Assembly (NCBI RefSeq): GCF_946477055.1 | Contig: NZ_CAMKXG010000163.1 | Span: 1-8,315, forward strand | Length of the DNA: 8,315 nt | Reading direction: 5' to 3' | From: Lonsdalea britannica | Lineage (GTDB): Bacteria; Pseudomonadota; Gammaproteobacteria; Enterobacterales; Enterobacteriaceae | Shown: positions 1 through 6,976 of the stretch, piece after piece | Layout: each line of letters opens with the position of its first letter | How positions within the stretch are numbered: position 1 is the first letter of the stretch | Notes under the pieces: model-generated | Seen by the model: only the letters and a program-made list of their open reading frames with translations | The model's database searches: none | What the model was told of the DNA's origin: nothing | Made by a program: the position numbers and the translations under genes

Positions 1-242
1 GCGCTGAACAGGTGCGTGACTACCTCGAGGTGTTAGCTGCTCAGGGCGTGGGGTCGGTGCTGGTGATCTCGCATTTGCCGCTGGTCGGTTACCTGGTTGC
101 GGCACTGTGTCCGCAAGAAACGGCCCCGATGTTCGCTACCTCGGCCGTGGCCGACGTTCAGTTCGACGCCTCTGGCGCAGGTGTGTGCCAGTGGCAGGTC
201 AGCCCGGCCCAGCTGGTTGCTAAAGCCGCCAAAGCCAAATAA
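1..242 (+). CDS. sixA: Phosphohistidine phosphatase SixA, C-terminal part (5' end outside window)
   Basis: The reading frame is open from the left edge (frame of base 3) and ends at TAA 240-242, giving about 79 residues of the C-terminal half. SixA is a small cytoplasmic histidine-phosphatase-superfamily enzyme that removes phosphate from phosphohistidine. In E. coli it acts on the HPt domain of ArcB and on the nitrogen-PTS protein NPr. The visible stretch VLVISHLPLVGYLVAALCP carries the second phosphate-pocket histidine of the family (SHLPLVG) and is nearly identical to E. coli SixA as I recall it. The N-terminal RHG motif with the catalytic histidine lies outside the window. The tail after the conserved TSAVADVQFD region is Ala/Lys-rich. 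It converges on smrB, the same neighbour as in E. coli. Identity is very likely; integrity of the N-terminal half cannot be judged. Confidence 0.93.
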   Translation, partial: AEQVRDYLEVLAAQGVGSVLVISHLPLVGYLVAALCPQETAPMFATSAVADVQFDASGAGVCQWQVSPAQLVAKAAKAK

Positions 243-263
243 GCCCGCTCAAGTCTCATCGGT

Positions 264-289
264 CGGTATGCCTCTAGCAGGGCATACCG
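264..289 (+). terminator. 9-bp hairpin behind sixA, possible terminator
   Basis: CGGTATGCC (264-272) and GGCATACCG (281-289) are perfect inverted repeats around an 8-base loop, beginning 21 bases after the sixA stop. The position suits transcript termination or 3'-end protection. No run of T follows on either strand, so it is not a canonical intrinsic terminator. A Rho-dependent end with a protective hairpin is an alternative. Confidence 0.4.
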
Positions 290-441
290 GCACCGCACGA
301 CGTCTCTCCCATATTCACCCTGATGTGTTTTCCCCGTACGCCATATGTTGGCCATACAAGGTTTTGCCGCGATCTAAAGACCGCATGAGTCAGATTCATT
401 GAGGGGCGGCGAGACGCGCCACGGGAAAATGGAGGAACAGG

Positions 442-455
442 TAGGCGGCAATTTG
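442..455. repeat. 14-base direct repeat flanking smrB, copy 1
   Basis: TAGGCGGCAATTTG occurs here and identically at 1134-1147, once on each side of smrB and both times outside coding sequence. In this copy it forms the left arm and loop of the 444-460 hairpin. One chance 14-mer match in a window of this size is not rare. Confidence 0.5.
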
Positions 456-460
456 CCGCC
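444..460 (-). terminator. 7-bp hairpin behind smrB, possible terminator
   Basis: GGCGGCA (444-450) and TGCCGCC (454-460) form a perfect GC-rich stem with a 3-base ATT loop, starting 15 bases beyond the smrB stop. Read on the minus strand it is followed by TACCTGTTCC, which is only weakly T-rich. It could act as a terminator or mRNA-end stabiliser for smrB. The call rests on geometry and position only. Confidence 0.4.
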
Positions 461-475
461 GACATGTTGGGAGCG

Positions 476-1015
476 TTACCTGGCGTTGCTATCTAGCGTC
501 ACCAGTACGAGTAATGCAGCGTCGCCGCCGAATTCGCGCGGGGCCTGATGGAAAGCCACAACGTCGGGATGCTGAGCCAGCCACAGCGGCGTTTGCTGTT
601 TGAGTATATGTTTGCCATGACCGTGCATCACGCAGGCGCAGTAGACATGCTCCCGGCGGCAGGCGGCCAGCAGCGCGCCCAACTCCTGCTTGGCTTCCTG
701 TTGAGTCAGGCCATGCAGATCTAAAAACAGCTCCGGCGGATAATCCCCTCGGCGCAGCTTTTTCAATTCATAGTGGCTGGCGCCGGAGCGAACGTAGCGA
801 ACCGGGCCGTCGTTCTCCAATAGCGGTTGAAACTCATCCGAAAAATAAAAGCAGGCGTCGCGCTGCTCCTGCATGGCTTTACGCGGCGGCACTTCTGAGA
901 GTTTGCGGCGCGGCGGTTGATAACGATAGGTGTCCTGAGTCAGACGTCTGGCGCCTGCGACCGAAGCGCGAAAAAGCGCCTGCTCCTCCTCATCCAGCCT
1001 GTATTTGTTTTTCAT
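476..1015 (-). CDS. smrB: SmrB, Smr-domain endonuclease for rescue of collided ribosomes
   Basis: This 179-residue protein (E. coli SmrB is about 183) is an Smr-domain nuclease. In E. coli SmrB is recruited to collided ribosomes and cleaves the mRNA between them, allowing tmRNA-based rescue. The N-terminal helical extension (residues 1-80, with the conserved [10 protein letters not shown] around 58-66) is the part associated with ribosome binding in the family. The Smr domain covers about 95-175 and has its two signatures: DLHG at 99-102, corresponding to the catalytic D-L-H of E. coli, and HGHGKH at 131-136. GGDAALLV follows at 163-170. The start ATG at 1013-1015 gives the expected N-terminus ([15 protein letters not shown]), although the Shine-Dalgarno sequence ahead of it is weak. 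It is divergent from prmB and convergent with sixA, as in E. coli. The last few residues (DSNAR) differ from the longer E. coli tail. Confidence 0.96.
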   Translation of the reverse strand: MKNKYRLDEEEQALFRASVAGARRLTQDTYRYQPPRRKLSEVPPRKAMQEQRDACFYFSDEFQPLLENDGPVRYVRSGASHYELKKLRRGDYPPELFLDLHGLTQQEAKQELGALLAACRREHVYCACVMHGHGKHILKQQTPLWLAQHPDVVAFHQAPREFGGDAALLVLVTLDSNAR

Positions 1016-1133
1016 CAGCGCTGTACTCTGTCTTGGTTTTTCCTAAGTGTACCTTTTCTTGCGCCCTCCGCTAAGGCTTGAGGGGCCGCAGGACGGTGAT
1101 ATCTGCTGATTTGTAGCAGGCTTCATGGCAAAC

Positions 1134-1147
1134 TAGGCGGCAATTTG
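1134..1147. repeat. 14-base direct repeat flanking smrB, copy 2
   Basis: This is an exact second copy of TAGGCGGCAATTTG at 442-455. Here it lies in the presumed prmB leader, 29 bases before the start codon, and is not followed by the pairing arm seen in copy 1. Confidence 0.5.
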
Positions 1148-1165
1148 ATTTTCAGAGATGTCTGC

Positions 1166-1170
1166 GGAGG
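1166..1170 (+). promoter_or_regulatory. Strong ribosome binding site fixing the TTG start of prmB
   Basis: GGAGG at 1166-1170 stands 6 bases before TTG 1177-1179. This near-perfect Shine-Dalgarno sequence supports the rare TTG start rather than any internal ATG. Confidence 0.8.
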
Positions 1171-1176
1171 ACAACC

Positions 1177-2109
1177 TTGGACAAAATTTTCGTCGATGAA
1201 GCGGTCAACGATCTGCATACCCTTCAGGATATGTTGCGTTGGACGGTCAGCCGGTTTAACGCCGCACAGGTCTATTACGGTCATGGGACCGACAACTCTT
1301 GGGACGAGGCGCTGCAGCTGGTGTTGCCGAGTCTGTATCTTCCCCTCGATATCCCCGAAGACATGTATCGCGCCCGCCTGACGTCCGGCGAGCGTCATCG
1401 CATTGTGGAACGCGTGATCCGCCGTATCAACGAACGTATCCCCGTCGCCTATCTCACCAACAAAGCCTGGTTCTGCGGACTGGAGTTTTACGTCGATGAA
1501 CGCGTGTTGGTGCCGCGCTCGCCGATTGGTGAGCTGATTAACAACGGCTTTGAACCGCTGCTGAGCCATGAGCCGCATCACATTCTGGATCTTTGCACCG
1601 GCAGCGGCTGCATCGCCATCGCCTGCGCGCAGGCCTTCCCGGAAGCGGAAGTCGATGCGGTTGATATCTCCAGCGATGTGCTGTCGGTGACCGAGCAGAA
1701 TATTGAACAGCATGGCATGGAACATCACGTCACGCCGATCCGTTCAGATCTGTTCCGCGATCTGCCGACCACGCCTTACGATCTGATCGTCACCAATCCG
1801 CCTTATGTCGATGAAGAAGACATGGCGGATCTGCCGGACGAGTTCCGCCACGAACCTGAGCTGGGACTGGCCGCCGGAAGCGATGGCCTGAAGCTGGTAC
1901 GCCGCATTCTGGCCCGCGCCACCGAATACCTCAGCGAAGAGGGCGTGCTGATCTGCGAAGTGGGCAACAGTATGGTGCATCTGATCGACCAATATCCCGA
2001 CATTCCGTTTACCTGGCTGGAATTCGAACACGGCGGCGATGGCGTATTCATGCTGACCCGCGCACAGCTATTGGAATGCCAGTCGCACTTCAGCCTGTAT
2101 CGCGACTAA
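1177..2109 (+). CDS. prmB: PrmB, ribosomal protein uL3 glutamine N5-methyltransferase
   Basis: This 310-residue protein has the same length as E. coli PrmB. It is an S-adenosylmethionine-dependent enzyme that methylates a glutamine of 50S protein L3 (uL3) and aids ribosome assembly. The N-terminal helical domain (about 1-100) precedes a Rossmann-type methyltransferase fold. Visible motifs are VPRSPIGEL (112-120), the SAM-binding [10 protein letters not shown] (138-147), the acidic strand end DAVDIS (160-165) and the catalytic NPPY (207-210) that marks glutamine/adenine N-methyltransferases. Paralogue PrmC, which acts on release factors, also has NPPY, but the sequence throughout ([28 protein letters not shown]) is that of PrmB. 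The start is TTG with a strong Shine-Dalgarno sequence, giving [10 protein letters not shown], the expected N-terminus. It is the first gene of the plus-strand run, 70 bases before aroC. Confidence 0.97.
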   Translation: MDKIFVDEAVNDLHTLQDMLRWTVSRFNAAQVYYGHGTDNSWDEALQLVLPSLYLPLDIPEDMYRARLTSGERHRIVERVIRRINERIPVAYLTNKAWFCGLEFYVDERVLVPRSPIGELINNGFEPLLSHEPHHILDLCTGSGCIAIACAQAFPEAEVDAVDISSDVLSVTEQNIEQHGMEHHVTPIRSDLFRDLPTTPYDLIVTNPPYVDEEDMADLPDEFRHEPELGLAAGSDGLKLVRRILARATEYLSEEGVLICEVGNSMVHLIDQYPDIPFTWLEFEHGGDGVFMLTRAQLLECQSHFSLYRD

Positions 2110-2167
2110 CATATTGACAGGATGCGGGCGCGGATAGCCCGCCTGACGATCTCTAATTTAATGATGT
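2110..2167 (+). promoter_or_regulatory. prmB-aroC gap with small GC hairpin and orphan -35 box
   Basis: The gap contains a consensus -35 hexamer, TTGACA at 2114-2119, but no acceptable -10 at 16-18 bases: that position falls on GC-rich sequence. A 6-bp GC hairpin, GCGGGC 2124-2129 with GCCCGC 2137-2142 and a 7-base loop, is not followed by a T-run. It could be an attenuating or processing element or be incidental. An extra internal promoter for aroC is possible but not demonstrated. Confidence 0.3.
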
Positions 2168-2174
2168 AAAGGAG
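2168..2174 (+). promoter_or_regulatory. Ribosome binding site deciding the aroC start
   Basis: AAAGGAG at 2168-2174 is 5 bases before ATG 2180. The in-frame GTG at 2177 would lie only 2 bases away, too close to be used, so the start is placed at ATG 2180. Confidence 0.8.
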
Positions 2175-2179
2175 CCGTG

Positions 2180-3265
2180 ATGGCAGGAAACAGTATTGGG
2201 CAATTTTTCCGCGTCACCACCTTCGGTGAGTCCCACGGTATTGCCTTGGGTTGTGTGGTGGACGGCGTTCCGCCGGGCATTCCGTTAACTGAAGCTGATT
2301 TGCAGCACGATCTGGACCGTCGTCGTCCGGGCACCTCTCGCTATACCACCCAGCGACGTGAGCCGGATCAGGTGCGCATTTTGTCCGGCGTGTTCGACGG
2401 CGTGACGACCGGGACCAGCATCGGCCTGCTGATCGAAAATACCGATCAGCGCTCGCAGGACTACAGCGCGATTAAAGATCTGTTTCGTCCTGGGCATGCC
2501 GACTATACCTACGAGCAGAAATACGGTCAGCGCGACTATCGCGGCGGCGGTCGTTCTTCCGCGCGTGAAACGGCAATGCGCGTCGCGGCGGGCGCTATCG
2601 CCAAGAAATATCTGCAGCTCCAGCACGGCGTTAATATCCGCGGCTGTTTGACGCAGATGGGCGATATCCACTGTGAACTGAAAGCGTGGGATCAGGTTGA
2701 ACAAAACCCGTTCTTCTGCCCCGAGCCGTCCAAGCTGGAAGCGCTGGATGAGCTGATGCGAGCGTTGAAGAAAGAGGGCGACTCTATCGGCGCACGCGTG
2801 ACGGTGGTGGCCGAGTCCGTGCCCGCCGGGCTGGGCGAGCCGGTATTCGACCGACTGGATGCGGATTTGGCGCATGCGCTGATGAGCATCAACGCCGTTA
2901 AGGGTGTGGAAATTGGCGATGGTTTCGCGGTCGTGGGTAAACGCGGCAGCGAAAACCGTGACGAGATCACGCCGGACGGTTTCCAGAGTAATCATGCGGG
3001 CGGCATTCTGGGCGGCATTAGCAGCGGTCAGGCGGTCGTGGCGCATCTGGCGCTCAAGCCGACGTCCAGCATCATGGTGCCGGGACGCACGATCACCCGT
3101 ACGGGCGAAGCGACGGAAATGGTCACCCGTGGGCGTCACGATCCCTGCGTCGGTATTCGCGCCGTGCCCATCGCCGAGGCGATGATGGCTATCGTGTTGA
3201 TGGACCATTTATTACGCCAGCGCGCGCAGTGCGCGGACGTGAACACTTCAGTTCCCCGTTGGTAA
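2180..3265 (+). CDS. aroC: Chorismate synthase
   Basis: This 361-residue protein has the same length as E. coli AroC. It catalyses the last shikimate-pathway step, eliminating phosphate from 5-enolpyruvylshikimate-3-phosphate to give chorismate, the precursor of the aromatic amino acids, folate, quinones and enterobactin-type siderophores. The enzyme is a cytoplasmic homotetramer that needs reduced FMN. All three family signatures are present: GESHG at 16-20 in [24 protein letters not shown] at 121-136, and [19 protein letters not shown] at 318-336. The C-terminus ends in VPRW as in enterobacteria. The ATG at 2180 gives [10 protein letters not shown] and is preferred over GTG 2177 on ribosome-binding-site spacing. 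It follows prmB and is separated from mepA by 7 bases, implying co-transcription. I see no missing motif or frameshift. Confidence 0.99.
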   Translation: MAGNSIGQFFRVTTFGESHGIALGCVVDGVPPGIPLTEADLQHDLDRRRPGTSRYTTQRREPDQVRILSGVFDGVTTGTSIGLLIENTDQRSQDYSAIKDLFRPGHADYTYEQKYGQRDYRGGGRSSARETAMRVAAGAIAKKYLQLQHGVNIRGCLTQMGDIHCELKAWDQVEQNPFFCPEPSKLEALDELMRALKKEGDSIGARVTVVAESVPAGLGEPVFDRLDADLAHALMSINAVKGVEIGDGFAVVGKRGSENRDEITPDGFQSNHAGGILGGISSGQAVVAHLALKPTSSIMVPGRTITRTGEATEMVTRGRHDPCVGIRAVPIAEAMMAIVLMDHLLRQRAQCADVNTSVPRW

Positions 3266-3272
3266 CCCGCAT

Positions 3273-4103
3273 ATGAAAACAGCTTTGATAGGTTTGATGG
3301 CGCTGCTCTGCTGCGCCACCGCCGGGGCAGCGACGCCCTGGCAGGAGATCACCCATCCGGTGCCCGGAAAGCCGCAGGCGATAGGGTCTTTCGCTAACGG
3401 CTGCATCATTGGTGCGCAGTCGCTGCCGCTGCAAGCGGCGGACTATCAGGTGATGCGGGTCGATCAGCGTCGCTACTTCGGCCATCCGGATCTGCTGGCG
3501 TTTATCCATCGCCTCAGCGCCAGCGTACATCGCCAGAACGGCGGGATCGTGCTGGTCGGAGACATGGGGATGCCGGCGGGCGGCCGTTTCAGCAGTGGAC
3601 ACGCCAGCCATCAGTCCGGTCTGGACGTGGACGTCTGGCTGCAGGTGCCTCGTCAGCGTTGGAGCTCGCAGGATCTCTTGAATCCACAACCTATCGATCT
3701 GGTCTTACCCGGGGACAAAGCGGTGAATCCGCGACTGTGGAACCACGATGCCCTGACGCTGATCAAGACGGCGGCGCAGGACAACGCGGTGACGCGCATC
3801 TTCGTCAACCCGGCGATCAAGCAGCGTCTATGCCAGGAAGCCGGAAGCGATCGCAGCTGGCTGCATAAGGTTCGTCCGTGGTTCGCACACCGTGCTCATA
3901 TGCACGTTCGTCTGCGTTGTCCTGCGAACAGTCTTGAGTGTCAGGATCAGGATCCGCCGCCGGCGGGCGATGGCTGTGGCGCTGAGCTGCAAAGCTGGTT
4001 CCAGCCGCGTAAACCGGGCGCCGTCGCGCCGCAGAAAACCACGCCTCCGCCGCTGCCCGCTTCCTGTCAGGCGTTGCTGAATCGACACTTTGCCGCGGAA
4101 TAA
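3273..4103 (+). CDS. mepA: MepA, penicillin-insensitive murein endopeptidase (LAS metallopeptidase)
   Basis: This 276-residue periplasmic zinc enzyme cleaves D-alanyl-meso-diaminopimelate cross-links in peptidoglycan and is not blocked by beta-lactams. Residues 1-19 form a Sec signal peptide (MKT, hydrophobic [11 protein letters not shown], then AGA), with likely cleavage before ATPW. The two cysteines in it do not form a lipobox. The zinc ligands known from the E. coli enzyme fall at the same numbers: H113 and D120 in [12 protein letters not shown], and H211 in HRAHMHVRL, with H206 and H209 nearby. Six cysteines remain after cleavage (44, 187, 216, 223, 235, 265), consistent with the three disulfides reported for E. 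coli MepA. The C-terminus has the family's proline-rich [12 protein letters not shown]. The ATG follows aroC by 7 bases with no strong Shine-Dalgarno sequence, so translation may depend on coupling to aroC. Confidence 0.97.
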   Translation: MKTALIGLMALLCCATAGAATPWQEITHPVPGKPQAIGSFANGCIIGAQSLPLQAADYQVMRVDQRRYFGHPDLLAFIHRLSASVHRQNGGIVLVGDMGMPAGGRFSSGHASHQSGLDVDVWLQVPRQRWSSQDLLNPQPIDLVLPGDKAVNPRLWNHDALTLIKTAAQDNAVTRIFVNPAIKQRLCQEAGSDRSWLHKVRPWFAHRAHMHVRLRCPANSLECQDQDPPPAGDGCGAELQSWFQPRKPGAVAPQKTTPPPLPASCQALLNRHFAAE

Positions 4104-4109
4104 AACATC

Positions 4110-4913
4110 ATGGATGGTTTGATCTTAGGGCCGGAACTGCTCGGCCTGCTGTTTGCTATCGCCGTGGCGGCGGGTTTTATCGATTCCATTGCCGGGGGCG
4201 GCGGTTTGTTGACGGTCCCCGCGCTACTGGCGGTAGGGTTATCGCCCGCGCAGGCGCTGGCGACGAACAAACTTCAGGGCGTCGGCGGAGCATTTTCCGC
4301 CAGCCTGTATTTTATCCGCCGTGGCGCAGTTGATCTGCGCGAGCAAAAGTTGGCGGTGGTCTGCACCTTTCTTGGCGCGATCAGCGGTGCCTGGCTCATT
4401 CAGCAGATTCACGCGGATTTCCTGCGCCAGCTGCTGCCGGTACTGGTGATCGGCATCGGCCTGTATTTTTTGTTGATGCCTAAAATCAGTGACGAAGATC
4501 GGCAGCGCCGGCTCTCTCCCGTTCCGTTCGCTCTGGTCGGCGGCGCCTGCGTGGGATTCTACGACGGCTTTTTCGGACCGGGCGCAGGATCGTTTTACGC
4601 GCTGTCCTACCTGACGCTACGTGGCTTCAATCTGGCGAAGTCCACCGCACACGCCAAGGTGCTCAACTTCACCTCCAATTTCGGCGGTCTGCTGTTCTTT
4701 ATTTTGAGCGGTAAAGTCATGTGGATCATCGGCGGCGTGATGCTGTTAGGGCAAATCATCGGCGCGCGTTTGGGGGCAAAAATGGTGCTCACCAAGGGGC
4801 AAAAGTTGATTCGCCCTATGCTGGTGATGGTGTCCGCATTGATGAGCATCAAACTGATTTATGACAGCCATGGGCAGGACATCGCTCATTGGGTGGGGCA
4901 GCTATTCTCATGA
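4110..4913 (+). CDS. yfcA: YfcA, TSUP (TauE/SafE) family inner-membrane permease
   Basis: This 267-residue, very hydrophobic protein belongs to the TSUP/TauE-SafE family, whose characterised members move sulfur-containing or organic anions such as sulfite, sulfoacetate and thiosulfate across the inner membrane. The substrate of YfcA itself is not established. The family's internal duplication is visible: FIDSIAGGGGLLTVPAL at 23-39 in the first half and YDGFFGPGAGSF at 151-162 in the second. Hydrophobic stretches suggest about eight membrane segments, near 9-25, 30-50, 82-100, 108-124, 138-157, 188-202, 204-222 and 234-250. A charged loop, KISDEDRQRR, lies at 125-134. It follows mepA by 6 bases, and its last codons overlap epmC in an ATGA. 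Length and sequence match E. coli YfcA closely, including ATNKLQ and KGQKLIRPM. Confidence 0.93.
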   Translation: MDGLILGPELLGLLFAIAVAAGFIDSIAGGGGLLTVPALLAVGLSPAQALATNKLQGVGGAFSASLYFIRRGAVDLREQKLAVVCTFLGAISGAWLIQQIHADFLRQLLPVLVIGIGLYFLLMPKISDEDRQRRLSPVPFALVGGACVGFYDGFFGPGAGSFYALSYLTLRGFNLAKSTAHAKVLNFTSNFGGLLFFILSGKVMWIIGGVMLLGQIIGARLGAKMVLTKGQKLIRPMLVMVSALMSIKLIYDSHGQDIAHWVGQLFS

Positions 4914-5476
4914 CCGAACCGGTTAATAACATCATGACACACGATTATGAGCACCTGATTCAGGTGTTTAACGACTGCTTTAGCAAAGATTTTAATACCC
5001 GCTTGGTCAAGGGCGAGGACGAACCGATTTACCTCCCGGCCGATGATCAAACGGACTATCACCGTATTCTGTTCGCCCACGGTTTTTACGCCAGTGCGAT
5101 GCATGAGATTTCCCACTGGTGCATTGCGGGCGCGGAACGACGCAAGCTCGTGGATTTCGGGTACTGGTACTGTCCCGACGGACGCGATGCGGCCACGCAG
5201 CAACAGTTCGAGTCTGTGGAGATTAAACCGCAGGCGCTGGAGTGGATGTTTTGCGTCGCGGCGGCGTTTCCCTTTAACGTGAGCTGCGATAACCTGAGCG
5301 GCGATGTGACGCCCGATCGCATTGCTTTTCAACGCCGTGTGCATGCGCAGGTGATGCGCTATCTGGAGGAGGGGATTCCCGAACGTCCGGGCCGCTTAAT
5401 TCAGGCGCTGCACGCGTTTTATCATACGGCGCCGCTGACCCCGGCGGATTTCCCGTATCCCGCCGATCTCTGCTGA
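4910..5476 (+). CDS. epmC: EpmC, elongation factor P hydroxylase
   Basis: The product is 188 residues from ATG 4910 (E. coli EpmC is about 182). EpmC performs the last step of EF-P maturation, hydroxylating the beta-lysylated lysine that EpmA and EpmB have installed. EF-P helps ribosomes through polyproline stretches. The candidate metal site is HEISH at 65-69 in YASAMHEISHWCIAG, followed by FGYWYCPDGRD (83-93) and PFNVSCDNL (121-129), all family-typical. I chose ATG 4910 because it overlaps the yfcA stop as ATGA (4910-4913), implying translational coupling, with a loose GTGGGG upstream. ATG 4934 (MTHDYEHL, 180 residues) is a possible alternative. A TTG at 4889 would extend further into yfcA and is unlikely. 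epmA, epmB and efp are not in this window. Confidence 0.95.
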   Translation: MTEPVNNIMTHDYEHLIQVFNDCFSKDFNTRLVKGEDEPIYLPADDQTDYHRILFAHGFYASAMHEISHWCIAGAERRKLVDFGYWYCPDGRDAATQQQFESVEIKPQALEWMFCVAAAFPFNVSCDNLSGDVTPDRIAFQRRVHAQVMRYLEEGIPERPGRLIQALHAFYHTAPLTPADFPYPADLC

Positions 5477-5514
5477 GCGGACGATGGGCAACACTGAACA
5501 ACCGAGGACAATGA

Positions 5515-5796
5515 ATGATCGCAGAATTTGAATCGCGCATCCTGGCGCTGATTGATGACATGGTGGAGCACGCCAGCGACGATGAGCTTTTTGCCGGGGG
5601 ATATCTGCGCGGTCATTTGACCTTGGCGGTCGCGGAAGCTGAGGAAAATGGCGAGCATACGGCAGAAGCCTTGTGCAGCCGCGTCGAGGACAGCGTACGC
5701 AAGGCCATCAAGAACGGCGAACTGTCTCCGCCGGATCAGGTTCTGGTCAATCAGATGTGGGATCGTCTCTTCCAGCAGGCGTCTTCCCAGCAGTAA
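5515..5796 (+). CDS. yfcL: YfcL family protein of unknown function
   Basis: This is a 93-residue acidic, probably helical, cytoplasmic protein with no signal peptide or membrane segment. It is recognisable as YfcL by its N-terminus [27 protein letters not shown] and the later [14 protein letters not shown] and LFQQASSQQ, nearly the same as the 92-residue E. coli protein. Its function is unknown, and conservation directly after epmC does not by itself show a shared role. GAGG at 5504-5507 is 7 bases before the ATG. Another ATG at 5511, out of frame, would open a six-codon frame ending at 5531, but it is only 3 bases from the ribosome binding site and probably unused. yfcL is the last gene of the plus-strand run, 38 bases after epmC, with a perfect hairpin 19 bases after its stop. 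Confidence 0.93.
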   Translation: MIAEFESRILALIDDMVEHASDDELFAGGYLRGHLTLAVAEAEENGEHTAEALCSRVEDSVRKAIKNGELSPPDQVLVNQMWDRLFQQASSQQ

Positions 5797-5815
5797 CGCA
5801 ATGACGCTTATGTAA

Positions 5816-5841
5816 CCGATGCCGGATCGCTCCGGCATCGG
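5816..5841. terminator. Perfect 11-bp hairpin shared by convergent yfcL and azlD
   Basis: CCGATGCCGGA (5816-5826) and TCCGGCATCGG (5831-5841) pair perfectly around a TCGC loop. It begins 19 bases after the yfcL stop and ends 5 bases from the azlD stop, so it serves both converging units by position. Neither strand has a real T-tract after it (CACCATCAAA on plus, TTACATAAGC on minus). It may therefore work as a terminator of modest strength or as an mRNA-end stabiliser. Confidence 0.65.
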
Positions 5842-5846
5842 CACCA

Positions 5847-6164
5847 TCAAACGCCCATCCAGAAACACAGCGCATAGAACCACGCCAGTCCGCAGGCGAC
5901 CGCCAAAAGCACATTACGAATCAGCAGTGCGATCATCACGCAGCCCAGCGCGCCCCACAGATAGGGATTGTCGGGGAAAGGTCGCAGCACGTCGTGATGC
6001 ATGAGGAGCACCGGTCCGCATATCGCGGTCAGCATACAGGGCGCGGAATAGTGCAGCGCCTGACGGATCCACAGCGGCAGCTTCACCGGCACGCGCGGGT
6101 CGAGAAACAGATAGCGATTGAAAAACACCACGCCCGCCAGTACAAACAGTAAGAACCAACTCAT
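5847..6164 (-). CDS. azlD: AzlD-family small subunit of a branched-chain amino-acid exporter
   Basis: This 105-residue, four-segment membrane protein belongs to the AzlD family (E. coli YgaH type). AzlD proteins work with an AzlC partner to export branched-chain amino acids or their analogues; B. subtilis azlCD gives 4-azaleucine resistance and E. coli YgaZH exports valine. Hydrophobic segments lie near 2-16, 41-56, 68-82 and 84-103. FFNRYLFL (14-21) and LHYSAPCMLTAI (37-48) are the family-typical regions. The start chosen is ATG 6162-6164, which overlaps the azlC stop as ATGA and has a GGGAGG ribosome binding site (complement of 6174-6179) ending 9 bases upstream. A longer frame reaching 6203 lies inside azlC and is not needed. 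Substrate is inferred from family only. Confidence 0.88.
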   Translation of the reverse strand: MSWFLLFVLAGVVFFNRYLFLDPRVPVKLPLWIRQALHYSAPCMLTAICGPVLLMHHDVLRPFPDNPYLWGALGCVMIALLIRNVLLAVACGLAWFYALCFWMGV

Positions 6165-6871
6165 GACGATGCGCCTCCCAGACGTTCGATCACCACAGAA
6201 CACAGCATGCCGCCAAGACCCCCGATAATGACGGCGCCTTCAACCTGCCAATAAGACAGCAGCATCGCGGCAATCAGGGAAAAAGCGACGCCGCACAGCG
6301 TTCCGATATTTTTTACCATGGGAACAATGATCGTGATAAAGGTCGCCACAATCGAGAAATCGAGATGGTAGCGCTCCAGATCGGGGATCGAGGAAGCCAG
6401 TAAAATGCCCGACAGACTGCACATCACCCAGCACAGATAAAAGGTCAGCCCCGCGCCAATGAGATAGCCCGGCGACAATCGGCTGCGATTATCTTTCCCG
6501 GCAGCGAGCGCAAACAGTTCATCCGTCAGCAAAAAACCAATCGGAATGCGGAAACGGCTGCTGAGGCGAGAGACGGCTTCTCTGAGAGTTAACCCGTAGA
6601 TCAGGTGTTGCAGAGTAATCACAAATACAGTCATGACGATGGTCAGCACGCTGGCGCCGGACATCAGCAGTCCCAGCGTGACCAACTGCGCCGCGCCAGC
6701 GAAGATCACCGCCGACATGCCGACGCTTTGCCAGAAGGTGAGTCCGGCCTGAACCGCCATCGACCCCGCGAGGATGCCCCAGGGGACCACCGCCAGACAC
6801 AACGGTAAGACGGCCACGCAGCCCGTAAAGGTGCCCTGCCAGGGAGAGCGGAGGGTTTCCGACGCGTTCAT
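6161..6871 (-). CDS. azlC: AzlC-family large subunit of a branched-chain amino-acid exporter
   Basis: This 236-residue inner-membrane permease is of the AzlC family (E. coli YgaZ type), which with AzlD forms an amino-acid exporter. Recognisable features are VPWGILAG (29-36), FAGAAQ (57-62), IPIGFLLTDELFAL (109-122) and DFSIVATFITIIVP (171-184), where AzlC proteins have conserved glycine and acidic positions. Hydrophobic segments fall near 14-36, 50-70, 72-93, 135-160, 172-188, 190-206 and 211-228. The ATG at 6869-6871 is preceded by AAGGA (complement of 6880-6884) with 8-base spacing. azlD follows with a 4-base overlap, so the pair is translationally coupled. An AraC-type regulator lies 174 bases upstream on the same strand and probably controls it. 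Exported substrate is inferred (valine, leucine, isoleucine or a related compound); the family's specificity is only partly known. Confidence 0.92.
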   Translation of the reverse strand: MNASETLRSPWQGTFTGCVAVLPLCLAVVPWGILAGSMAVQAGLTFWQSVGMSAVIFAGAAQLVTLGLLMSGASVLTIVMTVFVITLQHLIYGLTLREAVSRLSSRFRIPIGFLLTDELFALAAGKDNRSRLSPGYLIGAGLTFYLCWVMCSLSGILLASSIPDLERYHLDFSIVATFITIIVPMVKNIGTLCGVAFSLIAAMLLSYWQVEGAVIIGGLGGMLCSVVIERLGGASS

Positions 6872-6976
6872 ACAAAATGTCCTTGTGGGTGTAATAGGTC
6901 GCCAAAAGGTAACCCAGGCACCCGAACAAATATTGAAGAAAATTGCGCTCTTAAACAGTTCAGGCAGACGGCGTGC

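Larger units (their letters stand above)
243..475. other. Convergent sixA/smrB intergenic region, no gene seen
   Basis: These 233 bases lie between two convergent genes. I find no credible coding frame: short open frames here lack a ribosome binding site and any recognisable protein. The region holds a 9-bp hairpin at 264-289 behind sixA and a 7-bp hairpin at 444-460 behind smrB. Neither is followed by a clear T-tract. A 14-base word at 442-455 recurs upstream of prmB. The remaining stretch, about 290-440, shows nothing I can assign. Confidence 0.6.
1016..1176. promoter_or_regulatory. Divergent smrB/prmB control region
   Basis: The 161 bases between the two divergent starts must hold promoters for smrB and for the prmB-aroC operon. 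On the minus strand TACACT (complement of 1046-1051) is a fair -10 element, 30 bases upstream of smrB, with only a poor -35 (TTAGCG) 17 bases further up. On the plus strand TTGAGG at 1078-1083 with TATCTG at 1100-1105 is a weak candidate for prmB. A small stem, CTGCT 1103-1107 with AGCAG 1115-1119, overlaps it. None of these elements is strong; that a promoter lies here follows mainly from gene order. Confidence 0.4.

Noticed and set aside
243..475. Possible small RNA gene in the sixA/smrB gap
   Set aside because: Considered TTGGCC at 348-353 with ATCTAA further on as a promoter, but the match is poor and no terminator with a T-tract follows.
1123..1728. 201-codon minus-strand frame opposite prmB
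   Set aside because: Overlaps the conserved prmB coding sequence and has no family resemblance; typical antisense shadow.
2177..2179. GTG directly before the aroC ATG as start
   Set aside because: Only 2 bases from the ribosome binding site; ATG 2180 gives the conserved MAGN N-terminus.
2285..3208. Long minus-strand open frame (307 codons) opposite aroC
   Set aside because: Lies wholly within the certain aroC gene, is rich in His/Arg as expected for the reverse of a GC-rich gene, and shows no recognisable domain. It is a shadow frame.
3273..3332. Possible lipobox in MepA because of LLCC in the signal peptide
   Set aside because: The residues before either cysteine do not match a lipobox, and AGA before ATPW is a good signal-peptidase I site.
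4889..4909. Upstream TTG extension of epmC
   Set aside because: It would overlap yfcA further and add residues not expected for the family; ATG 4910 with the ATGA overlap is a better start.
6165..6203. Upstream extension of azlD by 13 codons
   Set aside because: Lies inside azlC. The ATG at 6164 has the correct hydrophobic N-terminus, a good ribosome binding site and an ATGA overlap.
6519..6929. Minus-strand frame starting at TTG in the azlC leader, considered as a leader peptide or alternative gene
   Set aside because: No ribosome binding site before the TTG; it continues deep inside azlC in another frame and does not show a run of Leu/Ile/Val codons followed by a terminator.
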